In this document: piece after piece, positions 9,928 through 22,300 of the stretch
Position numbering within the stretch: the first letter of the stretch is position 1
Layout of the letters: each line of letters starts with the position of its first letter
From: Paraspadella gotoi
Lineage: Eukaryota > Chaetognatha
Direction: 5' to 3'
Length of the DNA: 64,000 nt
NCBI GenBank assembly: GCA_051294375.1
Contig: CM119267.1
Span: 19,442,709-19,506,708 of the forward strand
Program-made: the position numbers and the translations under genes
Notes under the pieces: model-generated
Databases searched by the model: none
Told to the model about the DNA's origin: nothing
Seen by the model: only the letters and a program-made list of their open reading frames with translations

Positions 9928-12900
9928 TCAAAGAGTTTCTTCACTCATTCCGTTCGGACTATCCGAGATTTCAAAGTTGTAATAGACCGAATTCTCCCTC
10001 AGAAATTGCTCGACCAGCGCCTGGACGCGGTAGCGGCTTTGGCGATTCCTGAGGGCGATTTGCTGCGCTGATTGGAGGTTTGCCAGGGCCGTGGGCAAGA
10101 CGACCACGATGAAGGTGACGATGGCCTGGGCCGAGTCGATGACAGCGTCGCTACCGACCAGATTTAGGGTGTCGAGAATGTGGTACATGTAGCCTGCAAA
10201 GGCGGCCACTATGCCCAACTTTACGAGCACCTTGGCGCGTTCATACCCAATGGGAAAGATTTCACGGACAATGTCTGTAACAAGGAAAAAGGGGGCAAGT
10301 TCGTAATAACTGATAAGTCAAAAAGAGTTACAATTATAAGCAATGACCTATGAAACCCGTCACCTTTTGCTCAAAAACATCATTTGCACTTATGAACCAA
10401 GAATTTATCTCGGTTTTCCGTAATTTACCTTTGTACAGCTTGCGCGGAATGTAAGGCAGTCCCTCCCTGCAGTGCCACAAAAGCACCGGTTCAAATAGAT
10501 CCCTTTGTGACGTAGACTCTCTGGAATCCCTGGTCAAGGAAGCCCGACTCTTCAGCCACTTGTCCCTTTGCTCTTTGACATTGGCGATTCGATCCAAATG
10601 GATCTGCGTCGCGACGTCAAAAATGATCAACTTCAAGCAGATGTACTTGTCGTGCACCGCCCTCGCAGAGCGGTAGAGGAAGCCAATAACGCCTCCCACC
10701 AATCCGACCCAACTCAAGGCCTCCTTGTAGTGCAGCATGGTCGCGGAAATGGTGCAGACAAAGAAACGATCATAGATGATCAGCGTTTCCATAAGCAGAT
10801 AACCGATGATTAGGCACGTAAATATCCCCCAACAACTGGCTGCTAACGGTATAATCACTAAGCGACAAAATCCACTGGAGCAAATAACTCTCTCTCTACG
10901 CAACAATCTTCCGTACATGTTCCAGGGCAAAATTGCGCAAACGGGAAGCATACTTAATAATGCCGGGAGAAGAGAAAAGAGACGAATAAGAAATAACCAG
11001 GCCGGGAGCGTAGCTCTGTCTTCATAAAGCTTCTCTAATACGAATTCCCAAAACGACCGTTTAAAGAGCAAACCCAAACGGATCTTCATGCCGCAAGAGA
11101 CTCTGTTCAGTCCGTTCAGGTCCTTGAGGCTGGAGGGCACGAGTTTGTTGTCGATCTCGTAAGGGCCAAAATAGGGTGTAGGGTAAAATGCCTCGATGCA
11201 TATTTCAGAGACTTTAGGTACAGAAATTATAAATAGGTTGATCAACCAAAGAATGAGGAGTGTTAGGTAGATATCTATTTCGGTATGCAATCCGTTCCAG
11301 TGGTGTAGGTCCTTCACCTCGACCTTGAAGGCTCTGGTGAAATTTTGCGCCTTTTGGACAATTGTGTTTTGAGTGTATCGATCTAAGATGGCCATTATGA
11401 TGGTGGCATGAAGCGACACCACGGCAGCAAAGACAAAGCGACAGAGTATTTGGCAAAACCGGCAGAACCAGCTGGTCGCTAAGCCGGAAGAGAAAAGAAC
11501 CAAAACCGGAGTGGAGTCGTCAAGAGCCACGAAGAGGAGGCTGGACATATCGTCCTCGTCCAGGGTATCCGCATTCCCGGAGTTGTCGCGATTGAAGCAG
11601 CCAGAAAGGTTGGATAATCGGCTAGACGGCGTAATCGGGCCGTTTGAGGGCACGGGGACGGAGAGAGTATTCTTGGGCGCCGCTTCGATGGCGTTGGGAT
11701 CGGCGTCGGTGGCAGCGCTGGCTGCGGCGCCGTCTTCGCTGCTTTCTTCCAAGGCGGCGCTGCGGTCGTTTGGAGTTTCGAAGTCGAGCGGCGTGGGAAT
11801 CATGGTGCGGGCGGAGCGGTAACCCGAAGCGGCTTCGGTTTGGGGACAGAGTTGAATGAGGATCACCGGGAGGAAGATGAGGGTCAGGAAGAAGATGAAC
11901 CACTGGGGTAGGGAAGAAATTGTTAAAATTTGAACAATTTGTAAACTTTAATAATTGCATTGCTTTTCTTCTGTTCTCATCCTCGGATATTTTTAAGCAA
12001 TTTTTCACAGAGAAACGCCGTGATGGTTACACCGTCTTAAAATTTCTGTAACATTTGCTTCATAAAACCGATTCCACCTACCGATTCTGGCCGATTCTAA
12101 CCTTGATTCCCAAGACCGCGTTGTTAAAAACGTCCCAAGCCTCGGAGACTCCGGCGGTGGCTCTCAAGTCTTGCAGCGGTTGGCGACCGTCGACGCAGAT
12201 GCTCTCGACTTCGTAGGTCGACCGCGGGACGTTGTCCACGTCGGTCTCGTTGTAGGGCGAGGAAAAGTTGTCGGGCCGGAGGGCGCGGAAACAGAGTTTG
12301 CTGTCGTTCTGCGGGAGAATAAAATTGTGAGGTGGAGAGTCTAATTTTTTGAAGCATTATTTTTTTTTAAATCTAAAATTTTTTTGTACTTTTTAAAGAA
12401 TTTTGATTTTTATCTTCATTTTTTAAATTAAAAAAAAAATGTTTTCTTTAAATTGTAAATGTTCCATTAATTTTTTATCAATCATTAAACTGACATAATA
12501 TTATTACAATATCATTAAATTGTGTTTTTCTATATCAGTAGAATTATATACTTTGTTTTTGCTAAGCGTCGTTTTAACGGTATCAAAAAATACTAATCAG
12601 AATACTAAAAAACACAGTGTTCCTTATTCTTTCTTAGTCTGACTTTCAATTGTCTCAAATTGGCCCAAATCCTATCATCCCCTTCTACCTTCAGCCCCTT
12701 CGTCACGACATCGCCAGTCTTATTGTACTCCATCCTCCTGTCCTGCAGACTCTGATCTGCGAGGCCGTCGACGGCCCACTTGACGCCGTCGACGATCTCT
12801 TGCAGCTTCAGAGGCAGAGAGAGACGGACGAACTCTTCAGTCGTCGCGTGGTCGATGGATTTGTCGAAGGAGACGCGGGCGGTGATCGAAGCCTCGGCCA

Positions 12901-14028
12901 AGTTGATCAAGCCTGTGGTGAGGATGTGACGGGGGGAGCAAGGATGTAAGATTTTGGAAACGTTTTGGTTATTTTCAAATAAATTAATAAAGGTTTAACT
13001 AGTATGCCATGAAAAAATCAATCTAAAATTCAATTAAAATAAAAATGCTTTGCTTTTTTGTTTTTCTGTTTTGTTNNNNNNNNNNNNNNNNNNNNNNNNN
13101 NNNNNNNNNNNNNNNNNNNNNNNNNNNNNNNNNNNNNNNNNNNNNNNNNNNNNNNNNNNNNNNNNNNNNNNNNNNNNNNNNNNNNNNNNNNNNNNNNNNN
13201 NNNNNNNNNNNNNNNNNNNNNNNNNNNNNNAATCGATAATATTACAACAAAAATATGTATAATACTACGTGAATCGTCGTCACCTAATGAATACGCGGCG
13301 AATCTAAAGTCTCCGTCCCAAACTCCCCCTCTGTCCCCGACAGTCCATTCCCAGTGACACCAGTTCAAGATGATCATCGAGAGGGCGTCCTTATTTGGCG
13401 GCGTTTTTCCGAAGATGAAGTCGTCGTCGTCCGACCAGCCATAAACCTTCGCGTACGATCTCACCTTGAGGAGCTCTTCCTCGATGCTGCAGTTGGAGAT
13501 GGCCGGAAGTCCGAACGCCTGATAAAGCGGGCGTTTAATTTTGCTAAGTATTACTTTCGCCGACCGCGGTTTGGGCGGATTTTGAAAAACCACTTAAAAA
13601 TACTTATTTCTTTAAAAAAAAATTTTAAAAAAATTAACCCAATTACCCTAACCCTAAACGCTCTTAACCCTAACCACCACTAACCCTAAACCATCCCTAA
13701 ACCACCCTTAACCCTAACCCCGGTCGGCGAAAGTTAAAAGTAACCCAAAATATTTATAAGTACTAGCTCATGTTCGAACATCTTAATGTGTATTTTCAAC
13801 TAATGACGACGAAACACTCGCCTTGTCAAATTCGAGGAAAACGTTGAAGACCGACTTGCCGTCTTTGATCCAGCGGAGAACATCGATAGCTTCGAACCGG
13901 GCGCCGCCATCTTTAGAATCGAGAATCACGGAGAGAGGGTAACGTCCGGGACCTGGTATTGGCGGGAGGCTTGGGGTGGAAAGGGTAGGGAGAAGGAGGA
14001 GGAAGAGGAAATGGAGGAATCGACCCAT
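9928..14028 (-). CDS. unrecognised large multi-pass membrane protein with signal peptide, six exons (intact copy)
   Basis: Exons in reading order are 14028-13822, 13518-13284, 12912-about 12614 (or 12644), 12308-12102, 11902-10429 and 10274-9928, giving about 920 residues. Exon 1 begins MGRFLHFLFLLLLPTLS, a clear signal peptide. An ectodomain of about 300 residues follows, with scattered cysteines (SNCSIEEE, NWCHWEW, SICVDG) and N-glycosylation sites such as NCS and YNET. The main exon opens with a helix (WFIFFLTLIFLPVILIQLC), then a 90-residue low-complexity Asp/Ala/Ser loop and about five more hydrophobic segments. It ends at LFEPVLLWHCREGLPYIPRK. The last exon adds two helices and EQFLRENSVYYNFEIS. 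I do not recognise the family. Intron 1 seems to use a GC donor (AAG|GCGAGT), and an N-gap interrupts the intron between exons 2 and 3. The donor of exon 3 is uncertain. An alternative upstream start at 14160 lacks a good signal peptide. The polytopic architecture is seen; receptor or transporter function would be a guess. Confidence 0.7.
13076..13230. other. assembly gap (155 N) in an intron of the membrane-protein gene
   Basis: The matching interval in unit 2 (about 22600-22685) is continuous and only about 85 bases long, so the gap length is probably an estimate rather than measured. Confidence 0.9.
13553..13734. mobile_element. 182-bp MITE-like element with 14-bp inverted ends enclosing telomere-like CCCTAA repeats
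   Basis: ACTTTCGCCGACCG at 13553-13566 is the exact reverse complement of CGGTCGGCGAAAGT at 13721-13734. Between them, 13637-13720 is a degenerate array of ccctaa/accctaacc units. It lies in the first intron of the membrane-protein gene. Target duplications are not obvious. Copies lie at the matching place in units 2 and 3, the right arm altered by one-base changes. Confidence 0.6.
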
Positions 14029-14518
14029 TCCTTGCTTGGCGGGAAAATATCGGTCGGATAAAATCTTTCGGGTAAAACTGAAAGTTAAAAATAAATAACG
14101 ATTAAAAGAAAAGAAAAGAATCAAAATTGATAAGTGGGGAAATTTGAAAAGCATTTTCAAAAAAATGAATCAAATCCACAACCCAAGCTCCGTTTTGAAA
14201 TATAATCTGCGAATTTCTGAATAAATCGAAGAAGTTCAACTATAATGATTCAATTTTAGCGTTCAACAAAGATACCGATTTTTTTCTAGGAACTTCAGCT
14301 AAACGAGTTGGGCTCGCACTAATGAGAAAAATTTCATTGCTCTTTTGTTTGTTTGCCCCTTAGTTTTTTGTTTTTTTTTTCTTTTTGTTGTGATTTTTTT
14401 TTACTGGTTTTTTTTTCCAGCGGCTTACCCGCGAATCGAATCACGTATGGCGCCCGAAAATGGGGCGGATTAAATTTTTTTTCACGCTATCGCGAGCACG
14501 TCGCAGGGTTTGCAACTG

Positions 14519-14520
<2 letters not shown>

Positions 14521-14556
<36 letters not shown>
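14521..14556. repeat. (CT)n microsatellite
   Basis: An uninterrupted CT run ending at tttcag. The matching runs in units 2 and 3 (about 23988-24025 and 33934-33980) differ in length and interruptions. Confidence 0.9.
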
Positions 14557-14558
<2 letters not shown>

Positions 14559-14944
14559 AGTCGGCAGATTTTTTTTTCTTCGGCGGACTCATGTGTGACG
14601 CAGATTCTGCTCCTGAGAAACCTTACCCTTTCCCATCCCCTCTTGAACCCCCGGACTTTCTCTCGACTCAAAAAAACTCACCTCGTCCGCCTTATTCCTT
14701 CTTCCCTTACCTCACCCGAACCAACCTTAACTTATCCCTCCCTCTCCGTCTCTCCTTTCTTAGATTATTCATGCTCGAGTAAGTTACACGCGAGAACAGG
14801 CGCGTGCGTACACGCAGTACACGCACTCGAGGGAGGCGAGAGGAAAAAGAATGTTCCCCCCCTTTCTCTATTTTTTTCCTTCCATTAATTCCTTCCCTTC
14901 ACCTTTGGCGATTTCCGTCTGCGACCCACCCTCTAGGGAACCCC

Positions 14945-14976
14945 ACCATGCTGTCTCCTCTCTCTCTCTTCCTCTC

Positions 14977-15011
<35 letters not shown>

Positions 15012-15040
15012 CTCTCTTACTCTCTCTCTCTCTCTCGCCC
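14945..15040. repeat. (CT)n-rich tract, interrupted
   Basis: CT repeats broken by single T or A insertions. Counterparts are at 24432-24512 and 34403-34492. Confidence 0.85.
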
Positions 15041-15747
15041 TCGTTTCTTTATTACCCAGAAAAATATAAATTCATTCTTGGTCTCTCTTTCCTTTTTCTA
15101 TCTTTCTATCTCGCTAACTTACATACCCGTTACTCAAAAACATAAATTAATTCTCAGCGTGGTTACTCTCTCTCTCTCTGCTTCTCTCTCACTCTATCTC
15201 TCTCACACTCTCAGAGAATCATCGATCAGTTCCCGACCCGCCCCCTGCATGTATCTCCCACTTACCCGGCTTTCTCAGGAAAAGGACTTGCGTTTTGCAC
15301 AGTTGGCTTGGTTTTTTTTTCTCTCTCTCTCTACCTCAAGAGGAAGTGAAATGCGCGTTGGACTGGCGAGATTACGGATGTTCGAAGGACGAAAACGTTG
15401 GATTGTTCGAAAAAGTCGTTTGCGAAAATTCGAGAGGATTGCAAAAGTTGTTCTTATTTTGCAGGGCGGGATAAGCTATTAAGTACTGGTAAAAAAAATC
15501 TAACTATTGTATGGTATGAAGTGGCAAAGGAATGACAAATTTTTAAAAATAGGAGACGGAAGGACAAAGATTCATTTTCAGTGGCATTCGATTCCAAATC
15601 GACTCGTCATGTTTCTACTCAAAAAGAAACATTTCTGACGATGCGAAGAAACCACACCGCCATTTGAAGGTTTGCGCACAAGTTCGTGCAAATCATGATG
15701 CTTGCTTATAGAATTTCACGCATTTCCGCAGACCAAAATTGAAAAGA

Positions 15748-15902
15748 CGGGGTACGGTGGACTAAAGTCATTTCGCCTCCCAACCCAAAGGTTCCCGGAG
15801 TTCTAGCCCGCGTTGGTCACCTAGCAGTTATGAGGGACGGGCGCTTAACCCGCTGTTAAAACGGTGTTACAGCCTGATCCGAATCTCAGGGACTGCCTTA
15901 TG
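15748..15902 (+). mobile_element. tRNA-derived SINE-like head (unit 2 copy)
   Basis: Same element as in unit 1, here with the B-box-like stretch ggttcccggagttctagcccg. It is positioned identically within the unit, so it was copied with it rather than inserted anew. Confidence 0.45.
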
Positions 15903-17426
15903 CTTATATCGCAACGGCTTCAGTAATAACATTTAACAATTATGACCGTCTCTTACAGGGGTGAACAGAGAAAAGGGAATCCCAGTCGGGGGGAAAACAG
16001 AGGTGCCCAGAGGTTTTTTAATTGTGGCGCGAAGGTTCGACTCCTTTTAGCGCGAAAGAAACTTCGCGAAAATTCCAGAAGAGACTCGAATAAAAGCAGC
16101 AAAAAAATTATGCGTAAAGGAAGGGAGAGGGCAGGGCTTAATCTTACTTTCACCGACAAGAGTAAGGGGGTTTAAAAGGTAAGGACTGGTTTAAGAAGGT
16201 GGTTTAAAATTAAAGCGAGTTTGGATGGTTAAGATTAAGATATTGAAGTATTAATTTTTTACTTTTTTAAGATCAAATATTTTTATAAATTATTCATAAA
16301 AATGAGTAATTAGTTAACCTAGAGCCACGAAGAAAGAGAGAGAGCAGAGCCATCTGATCGCTTCCTACAGTCATCAGCAAATGGCATCCGGGTAAGCGGT
16401 GCATCTGACGAAAAGTCTCACTGTCTCATTTTCGCCGCAGGCCGCCGGCCGCCGAAGCATTTTAAAATATTCCTCGAATATTATTATCCTTTTGCTCTCT
16501 TTCAGAATCGACTTTTTTAAGTCGCGCCAGATTTCTCATTCCGAATCGCCTCATCTACCTTACCTTCTTCCCGCCCACTTCACCCCACCCTTCTCTCACC
16601 GCTACCCTAATTCACCCACTGGGCACCGATCGCTACCTTTCCGAGTTTGAGCGGCGTGGTGCGGCTGCGGCTGCGCGGCGGACGGCAGTCTCGAAAATCC
16701 TTTCCACTCAGAGTCAATCTTCTCTCTTTTCGGCGAGAGTAGGAGTCACTGAGAACATTTTTGACAAATTAAAGACTCTCTCAGACTTTCTTGATTTCGC
16801 GTGCGGTGCGGGTGAGGTTTAGGGGGTAGTGTTAGGGCCAGGTTAAGTTTGGGCAGCGGCCCGCTTCAGGCGACGGACGTTGTCGAAACAATTTTAAAAA
16901 TCATATTTTTATAATTAGCCATTTAAAATTTTTTCATATTTTAGGTTTTATTTACGCCAGATCATTCTAAGCTCGTAAAAAATATCTGCCGTCGAAATAA
17001 ACCAAGGTTCGGACATAACCCGGTCGTGTGCCGCCATCACCGTCGGAAATTATTCCTACGTCTCAACGACTTTAAGAGACAGGCGCGCGCAAGGGAGAGG
17101 GGGCCAGGCCAATCTTTAATTTACTTCCGAATTTTCGTTCTCATTACGGCCGAAACCCGATTTCAATTCACAAAAATACGACTTAATTGCAATGCGCCCT
17201 AGAACCTCGCCATAAAACTTTTCTATTCCGTGGTTTCGGATTATCCGTCCAATTCAACTTCGATAATAATCGTGAGGTCTCTGACTCTCATGCATACATT
17301 GAAAGATCTGCATAATTTTTTTGAAATGTTTGATTTATTTGATTTACGTATGACATCATCCAGACTAATCGGGAATAGGCAACTTTAAAACCCTAATTTA
17401 ATTTGTAGGATTCTCGTCATCGCGAC
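15903..17426. other. non-coding left part of unit 2
   Basis: Corresponds to 7904-9390 of unit 1 and includes the same GC-richer block (16330-16870). No gene is supported. The open frames here overlap on both strands and do not survive in unit 1. Confidence 0.45.
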
Positions 17427-18333
17427 TTAAGGGACCTAGTGATAAAATGATATCATAAAGCTTAAAGGTTCTTATCATCAAAGGAATTTGAAATGGTGAT
17501 AGTCATAATTTTTCTTTGCACGGCGAAAGTAGCCCAAAAAAATTCTTATCTTTTATATGGTAGCAGAAACAAAAATTTACATAATTATGAAAAAAAAATT
17601 TAGTTGACCCTACTTAAACTATTTATATAATCTATTTATTTTATTTTTACATTAGAAAATATTTTTTACTTTAAATTCTAATTTTTTATTTTTTACTGTA
17701 CAAAGCTACAATTTTAGCGTTAAGCCTCAATGAAACAAAGGCTTTACAAGACTAATATTTTATATTTATTTAAAGCAGACAAATCAAACCTAAAATTCTA
17801 ATTCTTACAGAAACAAAACTGCTAATAATTATTAAATTAATATTCATATCATCCCTTAAATGTATTATTAAACTATATTGATTTCCTAATTTAATAACAA
17901 ATTAAAAATTTAATAAAATACATCCATCTTTTTCTTTTTATATTATATATTCTATTCAAAGAGTTTTATTTTATCCATATTAACAGAATCATTTGGAAAA
18001 AAAGTAAATTAAAATCAGTCGATACCTTAAATTTTGAATTTCATTCCTATTTTTTTTTCTTATAAAATTTTGGCATAAAAGCTGAAAATTTTTTAAAATT
18101 ATATTACCCTTATTTTTAAAAAAAAAAAAATTTAAACTTGAAAAAGATTTTCTTCTTACCCATTTTTTTAAAGAAAATTAAGCTCGCTGATTTATACTTT
18201 TCGAATTTTTTAACTACTTTCCCAAATGATTTATTAGAAAAAAAAAATTATTATGGTCAAAAACCAGCTTAAGTTAAAGGGTTCAAACGTTGTTTTTCAG
18301 CTTTTTACCCCCCCTGTTCACTTGGTCCCTTAA
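17427..18333. mobile_element. non-autonomous DNA transposon candidate, 16-bp inverted ends, TTAA (or TA) target (unit 2 copy)
   Basis: TTAAGGGACCTAGTGA at the left end and the reverse complement of TTAAGGGACCAAGTGA at the right match at 15 of 16 positions. TTAA stands at both borders, as in piggyBac-type insertions, though a TA duplication is equally consistent. The interior (about 900 bp) is AT-rich and has no transposase. Unit 1 lacks it and reads cgcgacttatact where the junction would be. An identical copy is in unit 3, and a relative of its right part lies at 37890-38167. Confidence 0.6.
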
Positions 18334-18373
18334 TACTCAATCTCAATACTAAAAAATCAATAAATAATAAATA

Positions 18374-18422
<49 letters not shown>

Positions 18423-18944
18423 AATAATCAATAAATCTCAATACTAAAAATAATAATAGTAATAATGATAAAAATAATAATAGCTATCATTAACGATAAG
18501 AATAATAATAAATAGGAATAAGGGTAATTCCAATAATTTAATCTGATATTGCCTTTCTATTTATGTCAGTTAAAAAAAAAAATTGACAAGTTTCTGTCTA
18601 TGACTTTTAAAAAAAAGGAAGAGGCAATGGCCTAGTATAAAATGTTAAGTACCATAATGATTAGCATTTACTTTTTTTTTCATTTGCCAAGTTTCTGTCT
18701 ATGACTAAAAAAAAAAAATGGCAAATGGCCTAGTGTAATGATAATATTCCTTCATGATTTTACATGAATATATTAATACTTTTTCCAATTTGCATGTCCG
18801 CAATGATCCTTAATTGTTTGAATTTTTATTTAATGCCATTAGTGCAATTTTTCTTGCTCAATACTCATCGTTTCAATTTTAATCTTCTTATTGTCTTAAT
18901 TGTCAAATTGTCTCTTTTATTTCAGAAAAAAAAAAAAAAATAAA
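18334..18944. repeat. AT-rich DNA with (AAT)n array
   Basis: Contains (AAT)n at about 18362-18425 and related ATA/AAT sequence. It also has two similar short stretches, aagtttctgtctatgactttt at about 18589 and aagtttctgtctatgactaaa at about 18690, each followed by a purine run and a variant of ggcaatggcctagt. That suggests a small local duplication. No gene. Confidence 0.6.
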
Positions 18945-19180
18945 TTTATGAAATTGATACAACCAATATTAAAATTATTAATGAATAAGCTATTCTGCCC
19001 CCGACTTGGGCTAGCTTAGTTTGTATTAAGGCCTCCATCACTGACAAGAAAAATGACATAGCAGGTCCCTATGAGCTTTCAATAAAGTTTATTTACTCCC
19101 AGAGTACCTTGCTTCCAGATCAAGTGGTATTAATATTTCAAAAAATGATTCAAACTGTACCAACTTTTTATAATATTTCT
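18945..19180. repeat. dispersed repeat family R (unit 2 copy)
   Basis: Equivalent to 9456-9695, differing from it mainly by small indels. Confidence 0.65.
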
Positions 19181-19370
19181 GTTAGCCAATCAGAATTATT
19201 TGTTCAAGATATAAAAAAACGAACGAATCAAACGATAAAAAAATGTTTTAATTTAAAATGAGAAATAAAAAATTATGATTATGCAGCGGTAATATTAGGT
19301 ATAAAAAATCCATTCATTAGGAAACAATGAAGAGAATAATATTTATAGATAAAATTGAATCAATATAAAT

Positions 19371-22300
19371 ATCAAAGATTTCTTCACTCCATTCCGTTCG
19401 GACTTATCCGAGATTTCAAAGTTGTAATAAGAACCGAATTTCTCCCTCAGAAATTGCTCGACAGCGCCTGGAACGCGGTAGCCGGCTGGCGATTCCTGAG
19501 GGCGATTTGCTGCGCTGATTTTGGAGGTTTGCCAGGCCGTGGGCAAGACGACCACGTATGAGGTGACGATGGCCTGGGCCGAGTCGAATGACAGATCGTC
19601 GCTACGACCAGAATTTAGGGTGTCGAGAATGTGTACATGTAGCCTGGCAAAGGCGGCCACTATGCCCAACTTTACGAAGCACCTTGGCGCGTTCATACCC
19701 AATGGGAAAAGATTTCACGGACAATGTCTGTAACAAGGAACAAAGGGGGCAAGTTCGTAATACTGATAAGTCAAAAAGAGTTACAATTATAAGCAAATGG
19801 ACCTATGAAACCCGTCACCTTTTGCTCAAAAAACATCATTGTGCACTTATGAACCAAGAATTTTATTCTTCGATTTTCTGTAATTTACCTTTGTAACAGC
19901 TTGCGCGGAATGTAAGCAGTCCCTCCCTGCAGTGCCACAAAAGCACCGGTTCAAATAGATCCCTTTGTGACGTAGACTCTCGGAATCCCTGGTCAAGGAA
20001 GCCCGGACCTCTTCAGCCACTTGTCCCTTTGCTCTTTGACATTGTGCGATCGATCCAAATGGATCTGCGTCGCGACTTCAAAAATGATCAACTTCAAGCA
20101 GATGTACTTGTCGTGCACCGCCCTCGCAGAGCGCGTAGAGGAAGCCATGACGCCTCCCACCAATCCGACCCAACTCAAGGCCTCCTTGTAGTGCAGCATG
20201 GGTCCGCGGAAATGTGCCAGACAAAGAAACGATCATAGATGATCAGCGTTTCCATAAGCAGATAACCGATGATTAGGCACGTAAAATATCCACCCAACAA
20301 CTGGCTGCTAACGGTATAATCACTAAGCGACAAAATCCACTGGAGCAAATAACTCTCTCTCTACGCAACAATCTTCCGTACATGTTCCAGGCAAAATTGG
20401 CGCAAAACGGAAGCATACTTAATAATGCCGGGCGAGAAGAGAAAGAGACGAATAAGACAATAACCAGCCGGGAGCGTAGCTCTGTCTTCATAAAGCTTCT
20501 CTAATACGAATTTCCAAAACGGACCCGTTTTAAAGAGCAAACCAAACGGATCTCATGCCGCAAAGACTCTGGTTCAGTCCGTTCAGGTCCTTGAGGCTGG
20601 AGGGCCACGGAGTTTGTTGTCGATCTCGTAAGGTGCCAACAATAGGGTGTAGGGTTAAAATGCCTCGATGCATATTTCAGAGACTTTAGGTACAGGAAAT
20701 TATAAATAGGTTTGATCAACCAAAGAATGAGGAGTGTTAGGTAGATATCTATTTCGGTATGCAATCCGTTCCAGTAGGTTGTAGGTCCTTCACCTCGACC
20801 TAAGAAGGCTCTGGTGAAATTTTGCGCCTTTTGAGACAATTGGTGTTTTGAGTGTATCGATCTAAGATGGCCATGATGATGGTGGCATGAAGCGAACACC
20901 ACGGCAGCAAAGACAAAGCGACAGAGTTATTTTGCGCAAAACCGGCGAACCAGCTGGTCGCTAAGCCGAAGAGAAAAGAACCAAAACCGGAGTCGAGTCG
21001 TCAAGAGCCACGAATACGAGGCTGCGACATATCGTCCTCCGTCCAGGGTATCCGCATTCCCGGAGTTGTCGCGATTGAAGCAGCCAGAACAAGGTTGGAT
21101 AAATCAGCTAGACGGCGTAATCGGGGCCGTTTGAGGGCACGGGGACGGAGAGAGTATTCTTGGCCGCCGCTCGATGGGCGTGGGATCGGCGCGTCTGGTG
21201 GCAGCGCTGGCTGCGGCGCCCGTCTTCGCCTGCTTTCTTCCAAGGCGGCGCTGCGGTTCGTTTTGGAGTTTCGAAGTCGAGCGGCGTGGGAATCATGGTG
21301 CTGGCGGAGCGGTAACCCGAAGCGGCTTCGGTTTTGGGACAGAGTTTCGAATGAGGATCACCGGGCAGGAAAGAACGAGGGTCAGGAAGAAGATGAACCA
21401 CTGGGGTTAGGAAGAAATTGTAAAATTGAAACAATTTGTAAAACTTTAATAATTGCATTGCCTTTTCTTCTGTTCTCATCCTCGGATATTTTTACAGCAA
21501 TTTTTCACAGAGAACGCCGTGCATGCGTTACACCGTTCTTTAAAATTTCTGTAACATTTGCTTCATAAAACCGATTCCACCTACCGATTCTGGCCGATTC
21601 TAACCTTGATTTCCCAAGACCGCGTTGCTTTAAAAACGTCCCAAGCCTCGGAGACTTCCGGCGGTGGCTCTCAAGTCTTGCAGCGGTTGGCGACCGTCAC
21701 GCAGATGCTCCGACTTCGTAGGTCGACCGCGGGACGTTGTCCACGTCGCGTCTCGTTGTAGGGCGAGGAAAAGTTGTCGGCCGGCGTGAGCGCGGAAACA
21801 GAGTTTGCTGTCGTTCTGCGGGAGAATAAAACTTGTAGAGTGTGGAGCGTTCTAATTTTTGGAGCATTATTTTTTTTTAATTCTAAAATTTTTTGCTTAC
21901 TTTTAAAGAATTTTGATTTTTATCTTCATTTTTTTAAATTAAAAAAAAAATGTTTTCTTTAAATTTGTAAATGTTCCATTAATTTTTTATCAGATCATTA
22001 AAACTGACCATAATATTATACAATATCATTAAAATTGCTGTTTTTCTATATCAGTAGAATTATATTACTTGTTTTTGTTTAAGCGTCGTTTTAACGGTAT
22101 CAAAAATCTAATCAGAATACCTAGAAAACACAGTGTTCCTTATTCTTTCTTAGTCTGACTTTCAATTGTCTCAAATTGGCCCAAAATCCTATCATCCCCT
22201 TCTACCTTCAGCCCCTTCGTCACGACATCGCCAGTCTTATTTGTTACTCCATCCTCCTGTCCTGCAGACTCTGATCGGCGAGGCCGTCGACGGCCCACTT

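Larger units (their letters stand above)
7304..15278. repeat. tandem unit 1 (about 8.0 kb) of a triplicated segment
   Basis: The segment beginning ggaaaggactgcg, and its relatives beginning gaaaaggacttgcg at 15279 and 25111, occurs three times head to tail. Unit 1 carries a SINE-like head (7743-7900), a GC-richer block (8280-8860), AT-rich DNA, the intact minus-strand membrane-protein gene and a CT-rich upstream block. Compared with units 2 and 3 it lacks the 0.9 kb inverted-terminus element plus adjacent AT-rich DNA, and lacks about 350 bases of CT-rich DNA at its right end. Confidence 0.85.
14029..15278. other. 5' flank of the membrane-protein gene: CT-rich block (unit 1)
   Basis: Upstream of the minus-strand start codon lie AT-rich DNA, then (CT)n at 14521-14556, C/T-rich sequence, a CpG-bearing stretch around 14770-14840, and (CT)n again at about 14945-15040 and 15170-15215. 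Several overlapping frames here are open only because CT repeats have no stop codons. Nothing here supports a gene; promoter sequence is likely but no motif is clear. Confidence 0.55.
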
